Below, piece after piece: positions 10,791 to 18,918 of a DNA stretch of 23,605 nucleotides. The notes under the pieces are model-generated. The model was not told the DNA's origin. It worked only from the letters and a program-made list of their open reading frames with translations, and made no database searches. Within the stretch, counting starts at the first letter, position 1, and each line of letters opens with the position of its first letter. Origin of the DNA: Candidatus Aminicenantes bacterium UBA2199 (GTDB taxonomy: Bacteria > Acidobacteriota > Aminicenantia > UBA2199); NCBI GenBank assembly GCA_002327965.1, contig DCVB01000089.1, forward strand, positions 1 through 23,605, read 5' to 3'. The position numbers and the translations under genes were made by a program.

Positions 10791-11315
10791 ATGAAAACCA
10801 AAAATGGTTTTTCCGTTGTCGAGTTGCTGGTCGTCATCGCCGTGCTGGCCGTGATCGTGACCATGACGGCGCGGGTGGGGGAGAGCGTCACGGCCAACTC
10901 GCGCATCACCGGCCTGGTCAACAATTTCCTGGCCGATTATTCGTCGGCCAAGCTGCTGGCCTCGACCGAGAACCGCTATGTCGCCATCACTTTTTCGGGC
11001 GATGGCACCTCCTACACCCTGCAGAAGCAGACCGACATCACCCATTTCAACGACTGGACGCTGGTCAAGACGGTGACCCCGTTCACCGACCGTCCTTTCT
11101 TCACCCCCGGCGAGGTGAGCGATTTCGCGGTGAATTCCACCGGCGCCGTGCGCCTGCTCCAGAGCGACGGTACCCCCGACATGACCACCGCCTTGGGCAC
11201 GATCAGCCAGAACTTCTACATCCGCAAGGGGCGCGGCAGCGCCAGCGACCCGGTCGCCTACCGCCGCACCATCCAAATTTTCCCGTACGGAGGGTTGAAA
11301 GTTGAAAAACTCTAG
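10791..11315 (+). CDS. fimT: Type IV minor pilin, FimT/GspH-like
   Basis: A 174-residue prepilin with a 6-residue leader ending in Gly (MKTKNG), cut before FSVVELLVVIAVLAVIV. Glu at +5 and the hydrophobic helix needed for membrane retention and filament assembly are present. The rest is a beta-rich globular domain typical of FimT/GspH pseudopilins. The start is ATG 10791, because AAGGAG lies 6 nt upstream; ATG 10785 abuts that site and is unlikely. It is the first gene of the minor-pilin operon; its last 14 nt overlap the next gene. The precise minor-pilin name comes from position and general class rather than a specific motif. Confidence 0.85.
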   Translation: MKTKNGFSVVELLVVIAVLAVIVTMTARVGESVTANSRITGLVNNFLADYSSAKLLASTENRYVAITFSGDGTSYTLQKQTDITHFNDWTLVKTVTPFTDRPFFTPGEVSDFAVNSTGAVRLLQSDGTPDMTTALGTISQNFYIRKGRGSASDPVAYRRTIQIFPYGGLKVEKL

Positions 11316-11712
11316 AGGCTTTACCTTGGTCGAGGCCCTGCTGGCCATGGCCATCGTCCTGTTCGTCGTGGTCTCGATCCTCTCCGGCTTCACCCAGCAG
11401 ATGGTCTCCAACCGCTACGTCGGGGCCAAGAACATCGCCATCTCCCTGGCCGAGGCCAAGATCGAGGATTACCTGAAGTTCCCCGCTTCGCAGATGCCCG
11501 TCGGCAGCGTGGACTACGTGGTGGAGCAGAACCGCAAGCTGGTCGTTTCCACCAGCGATCCCGATCGCGAGGACCAGTACCGGCGCACCACCGTGATCAC
11601 CCCGTCAACTGACTTTGCCGCCATGAACGTCATCCGGGTGACCGTCGAATACGGCAAGCACGGCGACCGCTACCCCTTCCGCGTCGTGCTCACCTCGCAG
11701 CGCGGAGGCTGA
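11302..11712 (+). CDS. pilV: Type IV minor pilin, PilV-like
   Basis: A 136-residue prepilin starting with TTG at 11302, 7 nt after GGAGGG and overlapping fimT by 14 nt. The leader MKNSRG is followed by FTLVEALLAMAIVLFVVVSIL, a textbook class III signal with Glu at +5. The short C-terminal domain ends VEYGKHGDRYPFRVVLTSQRGG. Length and order (second in fimT-pilV-pilW-pilX-pilY1) suit PilV, a minor pilin of the priming complex at the pilus tip. No cysteine pair for a D-region disulphide is seen, so the globular domain is divergent. Confidence 0.85.
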   Translation: MKNSRGFTLVEALLAMAIVLFVVVSILSGFTQQMVSNRYVGAKNIAISLAEAKIEDYLKFPASQMPVGSVDYVVEQNRKLVVSTSDPDREDQYRRTTVITPSTDFAAMNVIRVTVEYGKHGDRYPFRVVLTSQRGG

Positions 11713-11713
11713 C

Positions 11714-12775
11714 ATGAAGAACCGCAAGGGCTTTACCCTGGTCGAGTCGATGGTGGTCATGATCATCATGGCCCTGGTCATGAGCGCCATCTACATGATG
11801 ATCATGTATTACCGCGACGTGGCGGGCACCGAGCAGGCGCGGGTGCGCCAGACCCAGGAGTCGCGCTACCTGCTGTCGGTCTTCAGCTCGGAGCTGAAGA
11901 ACGCCGGCGCCGTGATGACCCTGGTCAACACCGGCGGCTTCCTGGCCACGCCGCCGGATTTCAACGGCATTCACCCGCTGAACAACGACGACTTCGCCGA
12001 CGGGGTGATCGTGGCCAGCGGCGACCCCAACGCCGTCAGCAAGCTGGTCAGCGAGGCCGACATGACCAGCCCCACCTCGCTGATGGTGAACAACACCATC
12101 GCCGATCCCGCCTGGGCCGCGGGCGACAAGGGCATCCTCATCGGCCCCAACGGCTACTTCGTCTTCGAGGTCACCTCGGTCGGCAGCAACTCGCTGGGAG
12201 TCCGCAGCCAGTCGGTCTATCACTCGGGGCTGCTGGATACGACCAATTACAAGGATCTTTCCACCGCCGGCAACTCGCTGACCTACCCGGTCAACTCGCC
12301 GGTGATGCGCCTGGGCGATTTCAGCATCTACCTGGTGCTGGAGCGCGACGACGCCGCCAAGGGGCGCAAGGTGCGCGACCTGGTGCGCGTCAGCGACTGC
12401 TTCGGCAAGGCGGCCGTGCTCACCGACAACGACGCCAACATCATCAAGGGGGCGATCGCCGAGAACATCTGGGACCTGCAGCTGACCTATACCGCCTATC
12501 CCGCTTTTCCCGACGTGACGACGCGGGAGGATTACTATACCTCCGGCGGCAGCTCCGACCTGGACGCCCTGCTCAACGCCCTGCGCGTCAAGACGCTGAA
12601 GGAGATGACGGTCCATGTCGTCGCCCTCACCGACGACTACCCGGGGCGCGGCCAGGTCACCCACCAGCTGCCGCAGCTGGCCGACCGCGGGCCCGAGGCC
12701 CTGCCGGCGGGCAAGTACAACTACCGGACCTTTTCCTTCCTGGTCCAGCCGCGCAATTTCAACATCAAGATGTAG
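11714..12775 (+). CDS. pilW: Type IV minor pilin, PilW-like
   Basis: A 353-residue prepilin, long as expected for PilW. The leader MKNRKG precedes FTLVESMVVMIIMALVMSAIY with Glu at +5, followed by an amphipathic helix (ARVRQTQESRYLLSVFSSEL) and a large beta-rich domain. The ATG lies 1 nt after the pilV stop with GGAGG just upstream, giving coupled translation. PilW-type proteins pair with PilX and PilY1 in the complex that starts pilus assembly and presents the tip adhesin; that role is taken from the family and the neighbouring genes. Confidence 0.87.
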   Translation: MKNRKGFTLVESMVVMIIMALVMSAIYMMIMYYRDVAGTEQARVRQTQESRYLLSVFSSELKNAGAVMTLVNTGGFLATPPDFNGIHPLNNDDFADGVIVASGDPNAVSKLVSEADMTSPTSLMVNNTIADPAWAAGDKGILIGPNGYFVFEVTSVGSNSLGVRSQSVYHSGLLDTTNYKDLSTAGNSLTYPVNSPVMRLGDFSIYLVLERDDAAKGRKVRDLVRVSDCFGKAAVLTDNDANIIKGAIAENIWDLQLTYTAYPAFPDVTTREDYYTSGGSSDLDALLNALRVKTLKEMTVHVVALTDDYPGRGQVTHQLPQLADRGPEALPAGKYNYRTFSFLVQPRNFNIKM

Positions 12776-12785
12776 GAGAGGCAAC

Positions 12786-13277
12786 ATGGAAAAAGGCAGC
12801 ATGCTCGTTTTGGCCATCATCGCCACCCTGATCCTGTCGATCATCCTGGTGGCCGGGCTTACGGTCACCACCACCGAGGTGCACACCACGCAGAACCACC
12901 TGATGAACAAGATGTCCTATTACAAGGCGGTGGAGGGGGTGGAGATCGTCACCGAGCAGATCCGCAACGCCCCCGACCCCAGCACGCTCTTCATCACCGC
13001 CGACGAGTTCAAGGTGAGCGACGCCGGCGCCACCCACAAGTTCATCACCGGCACCCTGGTCGACTTCCAGAACAATGCCACCCAGAACGTGAAGCCGTTC
13101 ACCGGCTTCGACCCGCCGCCGCTGCCCAGCATCTCGCTGGGCGCCTCCACCGGCGTGACGCCGGTGATCTGGTACGTGCCCGTCACCGCCGAGGTCAAGA
13201 TGGGGGGCGCCCTGCAGAAGCGCTCCTACACCGAGATCGAGGCGGGGATCTATTCGATATTGATGACCGGTTATTAA
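12786..13277 (+). CDS. pilX: Type IV minor pilin, PilX-like (no Glu5)
   Basis: A 163-residue protein starting at ATG 12786 with GGAGAGG upstream and 10 nt after pilW. A very short leader (MEKG) precedes SMLVLAIIATLILSIILVAGLTV. The +5 residue is Leu instead of Glu, as in known PilX proteins that cap filament initiation complexes. The helix continues as TTTEVHTTQNHLMNKMSYYKAVEGVE, matching the PilX/PilX_N pattern. It overlaps the C-terminal coding end of nothing else and is followed 10 nt later by pilY1, its usual partner. Assignment rests on N-terminus, length and order. Confidence 0.85.
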   Translation: MEKGSMLVLAIIATLILSIILVAGLTVTTTEVHTTQNHLMNKMSYYKAVEGVEIVTEQIRNAPDPSTLFITADEFKVSDAGATHKFITGTLVDFQNNATQNVKPFTGFDPPPLPSISLGASTGVTPVIWYVPVTAEVKMGGALQKRSYTEIEAGIYSILMTGY

Positions 13278-13287
13278 GGGGGAGAAC

Positions 13288-16200
13288 ATGAAAAAAAGCA
13301 TCTTTTTACTGGCGGTTCTTATTCTGGCGATCAACCCGGCCTGGGGGCAGGTGTTCCACCATAACGACGACCGCGACCTGTTCATCGGCGTCGACAACGC
13401 CACCAGCATCCGCCCCAACATCATCGTGCTGGCCGACAACTCGGGGTCGATGAACTCGGCGATCTACCATCCGGCCTACAATCCGACGATCAACTATCTG
13501 AAAGACGCCAGCGGCACTGATTTGACGCTGCAGGTCGATCCATTGATATTCACCTTGTCTTCAGGGGCATACAGCTATGTGGACCAGGTCAGCGACGCGA
13601 TCAAGTACAGGGAATTCAACATCTGCCGCGGCAATTCGACGTCCACCCCGGCATGGGACGCCCGGGCCAGGTTCTACGGCCTGTACAAGAGCAACCCCAA
13701 CCAATGGATCGTGTACAAGAACACGATCTCCGGCACGTTCCCCCAGGTCGGCCAGGTCATCGACTACGACGGTTATGGATCGGGCATCGACGACAAGGCC
13801 ACGATCACCGCGCTTAGTAACAAGACGGATTATTGGATCATCACCGTCGCCGGCATCAACGGTACCCCCACTGCCAACGCGTATATCTACATCAACTATC
13901 GCCTCGAGACAACGGTCAGCAACTCACAGGCCAGTTTCATTCCCGTCGGCGGGACCTGTGCCGGCTTCGACCAGACCTTCAGCAACGTCAAGCTCTTCGG
14001 CACCCATGACGCGGAGGGGAACTGGACCCGCTACGACAAAAATTACCTTTACTGGCTGGCGTTCTTCGCCACCGAGGCCCAGATCAGCCAGGTGGCCTAC
14101 TGGGCCACCACCGGCCAGCTCCCCAACAGCAGCGGCACGCTGGTCGATTTCGGTTACTACCGCATGGAGGTGCTGCGCCGGGTGCTGGGCGACGTCATGC
14201 GCGAGGTGCACATGGACGTGAACCTCGGCCTGGCGGCCTTCAATCCGCCCAGCAGCAACGAGGGCGGGTACATCCGGGAGCCCATCACCAACTTCAACAC
14301 CACCTCGGCCATCGATTCGATGATCAAGACCAAGATCGACAACCTGCTGGCCAACACCAACACGCCGCTGGCCGAGACCCTGGCCGACGTCTGGCACTAC
14401 ATCATCGGCCAGCAGCCCAACGTCCTCCAGCCGCACACCGACCAGAACGTGGCCAACGACTGCCCGCTCGAGGACTACTGCCAGAAGCAGTACGTCATCA
14501 TCATGACCGACGGCCAGTCGACCCAGGACGAGCTCGGCTACCCGTCGACCTCCGCCACCCGCTTCAAGACTTCCTATTTCGCCAACAACCCGGTCAACCG
14601 CAATCTGCCCGGCGGCTGGGGCGACTACGACGACCACGACCCGGTGGCTGGCGTCCAGCCGACCAGCCTGACCAAGCCCGACGGCACCCCCTACTGCCCG
14701 AATTTTTCCTGCTGGGGCAACGGCCAAGCCCTTTTGAACGGAACCGACTATCTCGACGACATCGCCTATTACATGGCGCATACCGACCATTTCTCCGACG
14801 ACGTCTTCGCGACCCACAAGGACTTCCTGAAAAAGTACCAGGGGACGCAGAGCATCGAGACCTACGTCATCGGCTTCAACATGGACAACGACCTGCTGCT
14901 CGAGACTGCCCAGAACGGCAACGGCGAGTACTACGTGGCCAACAGCTACGACGACTTGAAAAAGGCGCTGACCAACGCCATCATCAGCATCCAGCTGCGC
15001 AACATGGCATTCGCCGCCTTCACCGCTCCGAAGAAAATCACCTCGACGGTGGGCGAGGGCTACTCGTTCGTCGGCTACTTCATGCCCTCGCTGCTCAACA
15101 CCATCTGGTCGGGCCATTTGCAGTCGTACAAGATGACCGACAAGTGGCACGTCGACCTCGACGGCAGCGGCTCGCTGGAGAGCGTGAACGACGACGGCGA
15201 AGACGAATTCGTCAATGCCTATGATTACCAGGGGCTGTGCCAGGATGCCAACCCCGGGTACACCTGCCTGCGCAGCGTTCAGCTGGCCACCATCCCCGAA
15301 TGGGACACGCAGCAAAAGATCCTCAACAGCGCGACGGCCCGCACCATCTACACCCACGACAGCAACGCCGCCTCGCCCTATGCCCTGATCCCCTTCACCC
15401 TGGACAACGTGGCCACGCTGCAGCCCCTGTTCGGTCTTCCCGAGGATCCCGACCCGGCCGTTCCCACCTACCTCAACGAGGCCCAGACCATCATCTCCAC
15501 CGTCAGCGGCAAGACCCTCGGCGACGTATTCCATTCCGACATCGCCTATGTCGGCCCGCCGATGCCGGGGAAGAAATACATAAAGAACCTCAACCCGGCC
15601 GAGTGCGACACCACGCCCAAGGAGGACGACCCTGACTGCTTCGAGAACCTGCTGAAGCGCGAGGGCGCCGACCCCGCCGTGCCCGACAGCGGCCGCCACA
15701 AGGTGCTGTACGTCGGCACCAACGACGGCATCCTGCACCAGGTCGACGCCGTCACCGGCGCGGAGCGCTGGGGCTTCGTCCCCGACGAGGTCCTGCCCAG
15801 CCTTAAGTCGATCGTCATCGACTCGGAATACACCTACACCGTCGACGGCCGCCTGCAGGCCGACGACATCTACCACCGCGACGACACCAACTCCTGGAAG
15901 ACCATCCTGGTGTTCGGCCTGAAGGACGGCGGCCATCCGTTCTACGCCCTCGACGTCACCAATGCCGCCAGCCAGCCTTCCATCCTCTGGAAATTCGCCG
16001 ACGATGATTACAGCGGCATGAGCTGGAGCAAGCCTTTCGTCGGCAAGATCCGCCACCAGCAGGGGGAAACGTGGATCGACCGCTGGGTGGTGATCCTGGC
16101 CGGCGGCATGGCCTTCAACAACGAGGACACCGACGAGACGGCGGGCAAGGCCGTCTTCGTCGTCGATGCATCCAGCGGCGAGCTGATCTGGATGATCGGC

Positions 16201-17334
16201 TACAACAAGAACGGGCTGGCCGACAACGCATCGACGGTGCACATCGACACGGTGGTGGACTCGACCTACAGCGGCCCCGGCGACCGCTACCTGACCGCCA
16301 AGCCCGAATTCTGCTATCCCATCCCCTCGGCCATCACCCCGGTCGACCGCGACAGCGACGGCTACCTCGATACCATCTACTTCGGCAACATCGCCGGCCA
16401 ACTGTTCAAGTCCGACATCTCGGCCATCAACCCGGCCAACTGGAAGACCTACCAGCTGTTCAAGAAGGATAATTCGACCCCGCAGGCCTCCACGACGATC
16501 AGCTCGATCAACGCCACGAACCCCAAGCTGATCACGGTGGTCAACGCCACCGGCTTCGACCTGCACCGCAACGTCTTCGGCCTGACTTCCAAGTCCATGG
16601 GCACGATCGACTTCGTCGACAAGAAGGTCCTGACCGTCACCGCCTATTCCCCCAGCACGTTCGTTGCGGGCGAGACCCTCGTCGTCCCCAGTTTCGATCC
16701 CCTCTTTCTTTCCCCGGCCGTGTTCTACGATCCCTGCTACAACCTCTGGGTGGCTTTTGGCAGCGGCGACCGTATCCGCTCGCGCACCAACCCCGACTCC
16801 GGCAAGTTCCTGGCCCTGCGCGACGGCACCACCACGGTCAGCAGCGCCACGGTGCAGAAGACCGACATCCTCCTCTCCGACCTGGTGCCGCTCACCTGGA
16901 CCGGCACGACCATGAACCCCACCAACATCAAGGTGGAGAACAAGTGGGGCTGGCAGTTCACCTTCCCCATGGCCTGGAACCACGAGAAGCTGTTCGACCC
17001 CGAGCCGCTGGTCCTGCCCGACCTCGACCTGGTGCCGCACATCTACTTCAACACCTACCAGCCCTCCACCGAGGCCTCCAGCTCCGACTGCGACGCGCCC
17101 AAAAATGGCATCATGTACTTCTACAACCTCAAGATGAACTACTGCAACGCCGGCACCATGAGCGGCGACATGGAGAGCGGCCGCATCGCCGGCGGCGGCG
17201 TCTTCCAGGGCACCGACTACATCGTCTACGTCGGCAAGGGCGACGTGGCCTCGATCCCGCCCCTGCAGGACATCAAGCCCATCAAGCTGATCTACACCGG
17301 CAGCCTGCTGTTCATGAAGGAGAAAAAGAGATAG
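13288..17334 (+). CDS. pilY1: PilY1-type pilus tip adhesin / biogenesis factor
   Basis: A 1348-residue secreted protein with a Sec signal peptide (MKKSIFLLAVLILAINPAWGQ). The N-terminal half is a von Willebrand A-like domain: MIDAS DNSGSM at 50-55 and IIMTDGQS with Asp408, interrupted after the MIDAS by a roughly 200-residue insert. An EF-hand-like DLDGSGSLE is at 623-631. The C-terminal half is the PilY1 beta-propeller, with VLYVGTNDGILHQVDAVTG, DGGHPFYALDVT and a calcium loop DRDSDGYLD at 1020-1028, the site that governs pilus extension and retraction in known PilY1. A second beta-rich insert is at about 1070-1140. GGGGGAG precedes the ATG, and a strong terminator follows. Last gene of the minor-pilin operon. 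Confidence 0.95.
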   Translation: MKKSIFLLAVLILAINPAWGQVFHHNDDRDLFIGVDNATSIRPNIIVLADNSGSMNSAIYHPAYNPTINYLKDASGTDLTLQVDPLIFTLSSGAYSYVDQVSDAIKYREFNICRGNSTSTPAWDARARFYGLYKSNPNQWIVYKNTISGTFPQVGQVIDYDGYGSGIDDKATITALSNKTDYWIITVAGINGTPTANAYIYINYRLETTVSNSQASFIPVGGTCAGFDQTFSNVKLFGTHDAEGNWTRYDKNYLYWLAFFATEAQISQVAYWATTGQLPNSSGTLVDFGYYRMEVLRRVLGDVMREVHMDVNLGLAAFNPPSSNEGGYIREPITNFNTTSAIDSMIKTKIDNLLANTNTPLAETLADVWHYIIGQQPNVLQPHTDQNVANDCPLEDYCQKQYVIIMTDGQSTQDELGYPSTSATRFKTSYFANNPVNRNLPGGWGDYDDHDPVAGVQPTSLTKPDGTPYCPNFSCWGNGQALLNGTDYLDDIAYYMAHTDHFSDDVFATHKDFLKKYQGTQSIETYVIGFNMDNDLLLETAQNGNGEYYVANSYDDLKKALTNAIISIQLRNMAFAAFTAPKKITSTVGEGYSFVGYFMPSLLNTIWSGHLQSYKMTDKWHVDLDGSGSLESVNDDGEDEFVNAYDYQGLCQDANPGYTCLRSVQLATIPEWDTQQKILNSATARTIYTHDSNAASPYALIPFTLDNVATLQPLFGLPEDPDPAVPTYLNEAQTIISTVSGKTLGDVFHSDIAYVGPPMPGKKYIKNLNPAECDTTPKEDDPDCFENLLKREGADPAVPDSGRHKVLYVGTNDGILHQVDAVTGAERWGFVPDEVLPSLKSIVIDSEYTYTVDGRLQADDIYHRDDTNSWKTILVFGLKDGGHPFYALDVTNAASQPSILWKFADDDYSGMSWSKPFVGKIRHQQGETWIDRWVVILAGGMAFNNEDTDETAGKAVFVVDASSGELIWMIGYNKNGLADNASTVHIDTVVDSTYSGPGDRYLTAKPEFCYPIPSAITPVDRDSDGYLDTIYFGNIAGQLFKSDISAINPANWKTYQLFKKDNSTPQASTTISSINATNPKLITVVNATGFDLHRNVFGLTSKSMGTIDFVDKKVLTVTAYSPSTFVAGETLVVPSFDPLFLSPAVFYDPCYNLWVAFGSGDRIRSRTNPDSGKFLALRDGTTTVSSATVQKTDILLSDLVPLTWTGTTMNPTNIKVENKWGWQFTFPMAWNHEKLFDPEPLVLPDLDLVPHIYFNTYQPSTEASSSDCDAPKNGIMYFYNLKMNYCNAGTMSGDMESGRIAGGGVFQGTDYIVYVGKGDVASIPPLQDIKPIKLIYTGSLLFMKEKKR

Positions 17335-17346
17335 ATGCAATACGCG

Positions 17347-17387
17347 AAAACGGAAGCGCCGCGGGGCGCTTCCGTTTTCTTTAATTG
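17347..17387 (+). terminator. Intrinsic terminator of the pilin operon
   Basis: A perfect 14-bp stem (17347-17360 with 17365-17378), GCGG loop and a T-rich tail (TTTTCTTTAATT) begin 13 nt after the pilY1 stop. The A-rich 5' side makes it potentially bidirectional. Confidence 0.93.
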
Positions 17388-17393
17388 CGAAAT

Positions 17394-17738
17394 CGGTGTA
17401 CGGTGACGTCTTTCGGTAATCGGTGTACGGTTTACGGTAGACGGTCAGAAATGCAATACGAAGACTTAAATTCCAAATAACAAATTCCAGATAACAAACA
17501 AATTCCAAACTCCAAATTCCAATTTCCAAAACAAAGCCCCATTCCCTTGCCAAAGCATTTTCTTTGTTTGGGTCATTGGGTCATTTGAATTTGGAATTTG
17601 TTTGGAATTTGGTGCTTGGGATTTGGAATTTAAGTTCTTACTATTGCTTTCTTTATTTTGCCGTCTGCCGTAAACCGTCTACCGTCAACCGATTGCATCC
17701 CTGAACAGCACCGTCCACCGTAAACCGTCAACCGATTG
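17394..17738. repeat. Heptamer array I: nested converging arrays CGGTNNA and TTCCAAA
   Basis: The 5' outer arm has CGGT at 17394, 17401, 17414, 17421, 17428, 17435 and 17442, a 7-nt step except one of 13. The inner arm (17471-17530) is TTCCAAA/TAACAAA/CTCCAAA heptamers with one 4-nt slip. After an apex near 17550 come the complementary inner arm (TTG at 17584, 17591, 17598, then shifted by 4, 17609, 17616, 17623) and the complementary outer arm (CCG at 17661, 17668, 17675, 17682, 17689, then 17711, 17718, 17725, 17732). A 15-nt perfect inverted pair (17464-17478 with 17621-17635) anchors the inner arms. No gene is supported in 17335-17799. Confidence 0.9.
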
Positions 17739-17740
17739 CA

Positions 17741-17770
17741 TTTGCAATCATTGTCTTGACTTACTATAAT
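17741..17770 (+). promoter_or_regulatory. Promoter of the lipoprotein-like gene
   Basis: A perfect TATAAT (17765-17770) is preceded by TTTGCA (17741-17746) at 18 nt. The predicted start near 17777 leaves a leader of about 23 nt that includes GGAGG. Confidence 0.6.
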
Positions 17771-17799
17771 GTCCCTGTCGCTGGTAGCCGGAGGCAGAG

Positions 17800-18528
17800 A
17801 TGATGAGAAAAACATTCGTTGTCTTGTTCATGGCCATGATCGCACTTTCCTTCTGCTCGAAAAAAGATGGGGAGAAGACCCCGCTGGCCGAGAGGCGCTT
17901 TCATGAGGCCAACGAGCCCCGGCCGGTCCCCGCCGCGGCCAAGGATGCCCCGCTGTGGATCACGGCCGTCCGCCTCAGCCCCGAGGCGCCCACCGTGCTG
18001 GACGACATTACCGCCGCCGCCGAGCTGGACGATCCGGCACTGGAGAACGTCAACTTCCAGTACGAGTGGTATGCCAACGGCCATGAGCTGGCCGATGTCT
18101 GGGGCGACAAGGTCGAAAAGGGAAAGCTCAAGCGCGGCTCCTGGGTCTATTGCCGCATGAAGGCCGTGCTCGAGGACGCGGAGAGCGAGTGGGCCAGGAG
18201 CGACCTGATCCAGGTGCTCAACACGCCGCCCACGCTGCAGCTGGGGCCGGTGGGCGAGATCAGCGTGCCGGGCGAATTCCAGTACCGCGCCGCGGCCAGC
18301 GATCCGGACGAAGACGACCTGACCTTTGAACTGCCGTCTCCACCCGATCCGGGGATCGCCATCGACCCCAAAAGCGGCCTGCTCACCTGGTCGCTCACGG
18401 AGGAGACCGTCAAGCGCCTGGGGGAGAAGGTTGAGATCAAGATCGTTGTCGGCGACGGCGAGGCCAAGGCCGAGGGGTCCATTACCTTGCAATTCACAAG
18501 CGCTACCAGGAGATCGGAACTTCCTTGA
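17800..18528 (+). CDS. Putative lipoprotein with Ig-like domains
   Basis: A 242-residue exported protein. Residues 1-18 form a signal ending in LSFC, a lipobox with an atypical Phe at -1, then a polar KKDGEK linker, so lipidation is likely but not certain. The middle (about 50-140) is a beta domain (FQYEWYANG, GSWVYCRMKAV) and the C-terminal part resembles the He_PIG putative Ig family (FQYRAAASDPDEDDLTFEL, then PKSGLLTWSL). These usually mediate surface or periplasmic contacts. GGAGG lies 5 nt before ATG 17800. It is a single-gene unit with its own promoter between two heptamer arrays. The Cys in WVYCRM is unpaired apart from the lipobox Cys. Function unknown. Confidence 0.82.
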   Translation: MMRKTFVVLFMAMIALSFCSKKDGEKTPLAERRFHEANEPRPVPAAAKDAPLWITAVRLSPEAPTVLDDITAAAELDDPALENVNFQYEWYANGHELADVWGDKVEKGKLKRGSWVYCRMKAVLEDAESEWARSDLIQVLNTPPTLQLGPVGEISVPGEFQYRAAASDPDEDDLTFELPSPPDPGIAIDPKSGLLTWSLTEETVKRLGEKVEIKIVVGDGEAKAEGSITLQFTSATRRSELP

Positions 18529-18536
18529 TCAGGGCT

Positions 18537-18712
18537 CGGTGTAAGGCGTAGGGCGTAAGGCGTAGGGGAAGAGGTACGCTTCTGAATCAAGACGAAATCG
18601 GCGGACGGAAATAGTAACTGAAATGAATTGAAATTGGTTTAAGGTGGAGGGTTTAAGGTTCAAGGGAAGAGAGGAATTCGACCTTACACCTTACGCCCTA
18701 CACCTTACACCG
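18537..18712. repeat. Heptamer array II: converging GTARGGC arrays
   Basis: The left arm has GTA at 18541, 18548, 18555 and 18562; the right arm has TAC at 18685, 18692, 18699 and 18706, both strictly every 7 nt. The 31-nt arms 18537-18567 and 18682-18712 are inverted copies with 28 of 31 matches. Between them is a third heptamer run, GGTTTAA, GGTGGAG, GGTTTAA, GGTTCAA (18636-18663), with no partner seen. It lies downstream of the plus-strand lipoprotein gene and downstream of the minus-strand glycyl radical gene. Confidence 0.9.
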
Positions 18713-18724
18713 ATTACTTTCTCT

Positions 18725-18915
18725 TCTTGCTGACACTGACACTATTTTCATGTAAGGGCGGGTCTGAGACCCGCCCCTACCAAAAACAGAACAGCCCTGG
18801 GGATAGCCCCGATAGAATGACTGCATTAAAGCCTTTTCTTAACAACCACTATCACTATCACTACCACTTATACCCGTAAGGTCTCTTGCTGACACTGACA
18901 CTGTCACTGACACTT
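18725..18915. repeat. Hexamer runs and 19-nt direct repeat in the convergent gap
   Basis: A 19-nt direct repeat, 18725-18743 and 18884-18902, contains GACACT hexamers; the second copy continues GTCACT GACACT. A different hexamer run (CACTAT, CACTAT, CACTAC) is at 18848-18865. No gene is supported from 18529 to 18918. Confidence 0.8.
18752..18780. repeat. Palindrome GGGCGGGTC-TGA-GACCCGCCC
   Basis: A 9-bp perfect GC stem with a 3-nt loop (18756-18764 with 18768-18776), extended past one mismatch by 3 more pairs (GTA/TAC). It has no T-tract, so it is not a typical terminator. The form looks like a dispersed repetitive palindrome. Confidence 0.8.
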
Positions 18916-18918
18916 ATG

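Noticed and set aside
13924..17553. A 1209-codon open frame antisense to pilY1
   Set aside because: It mirrors GC-biased third positions of a clear PilY1; the predicted product is low-complexity Val/Gly/Asp/Arg with no domain.
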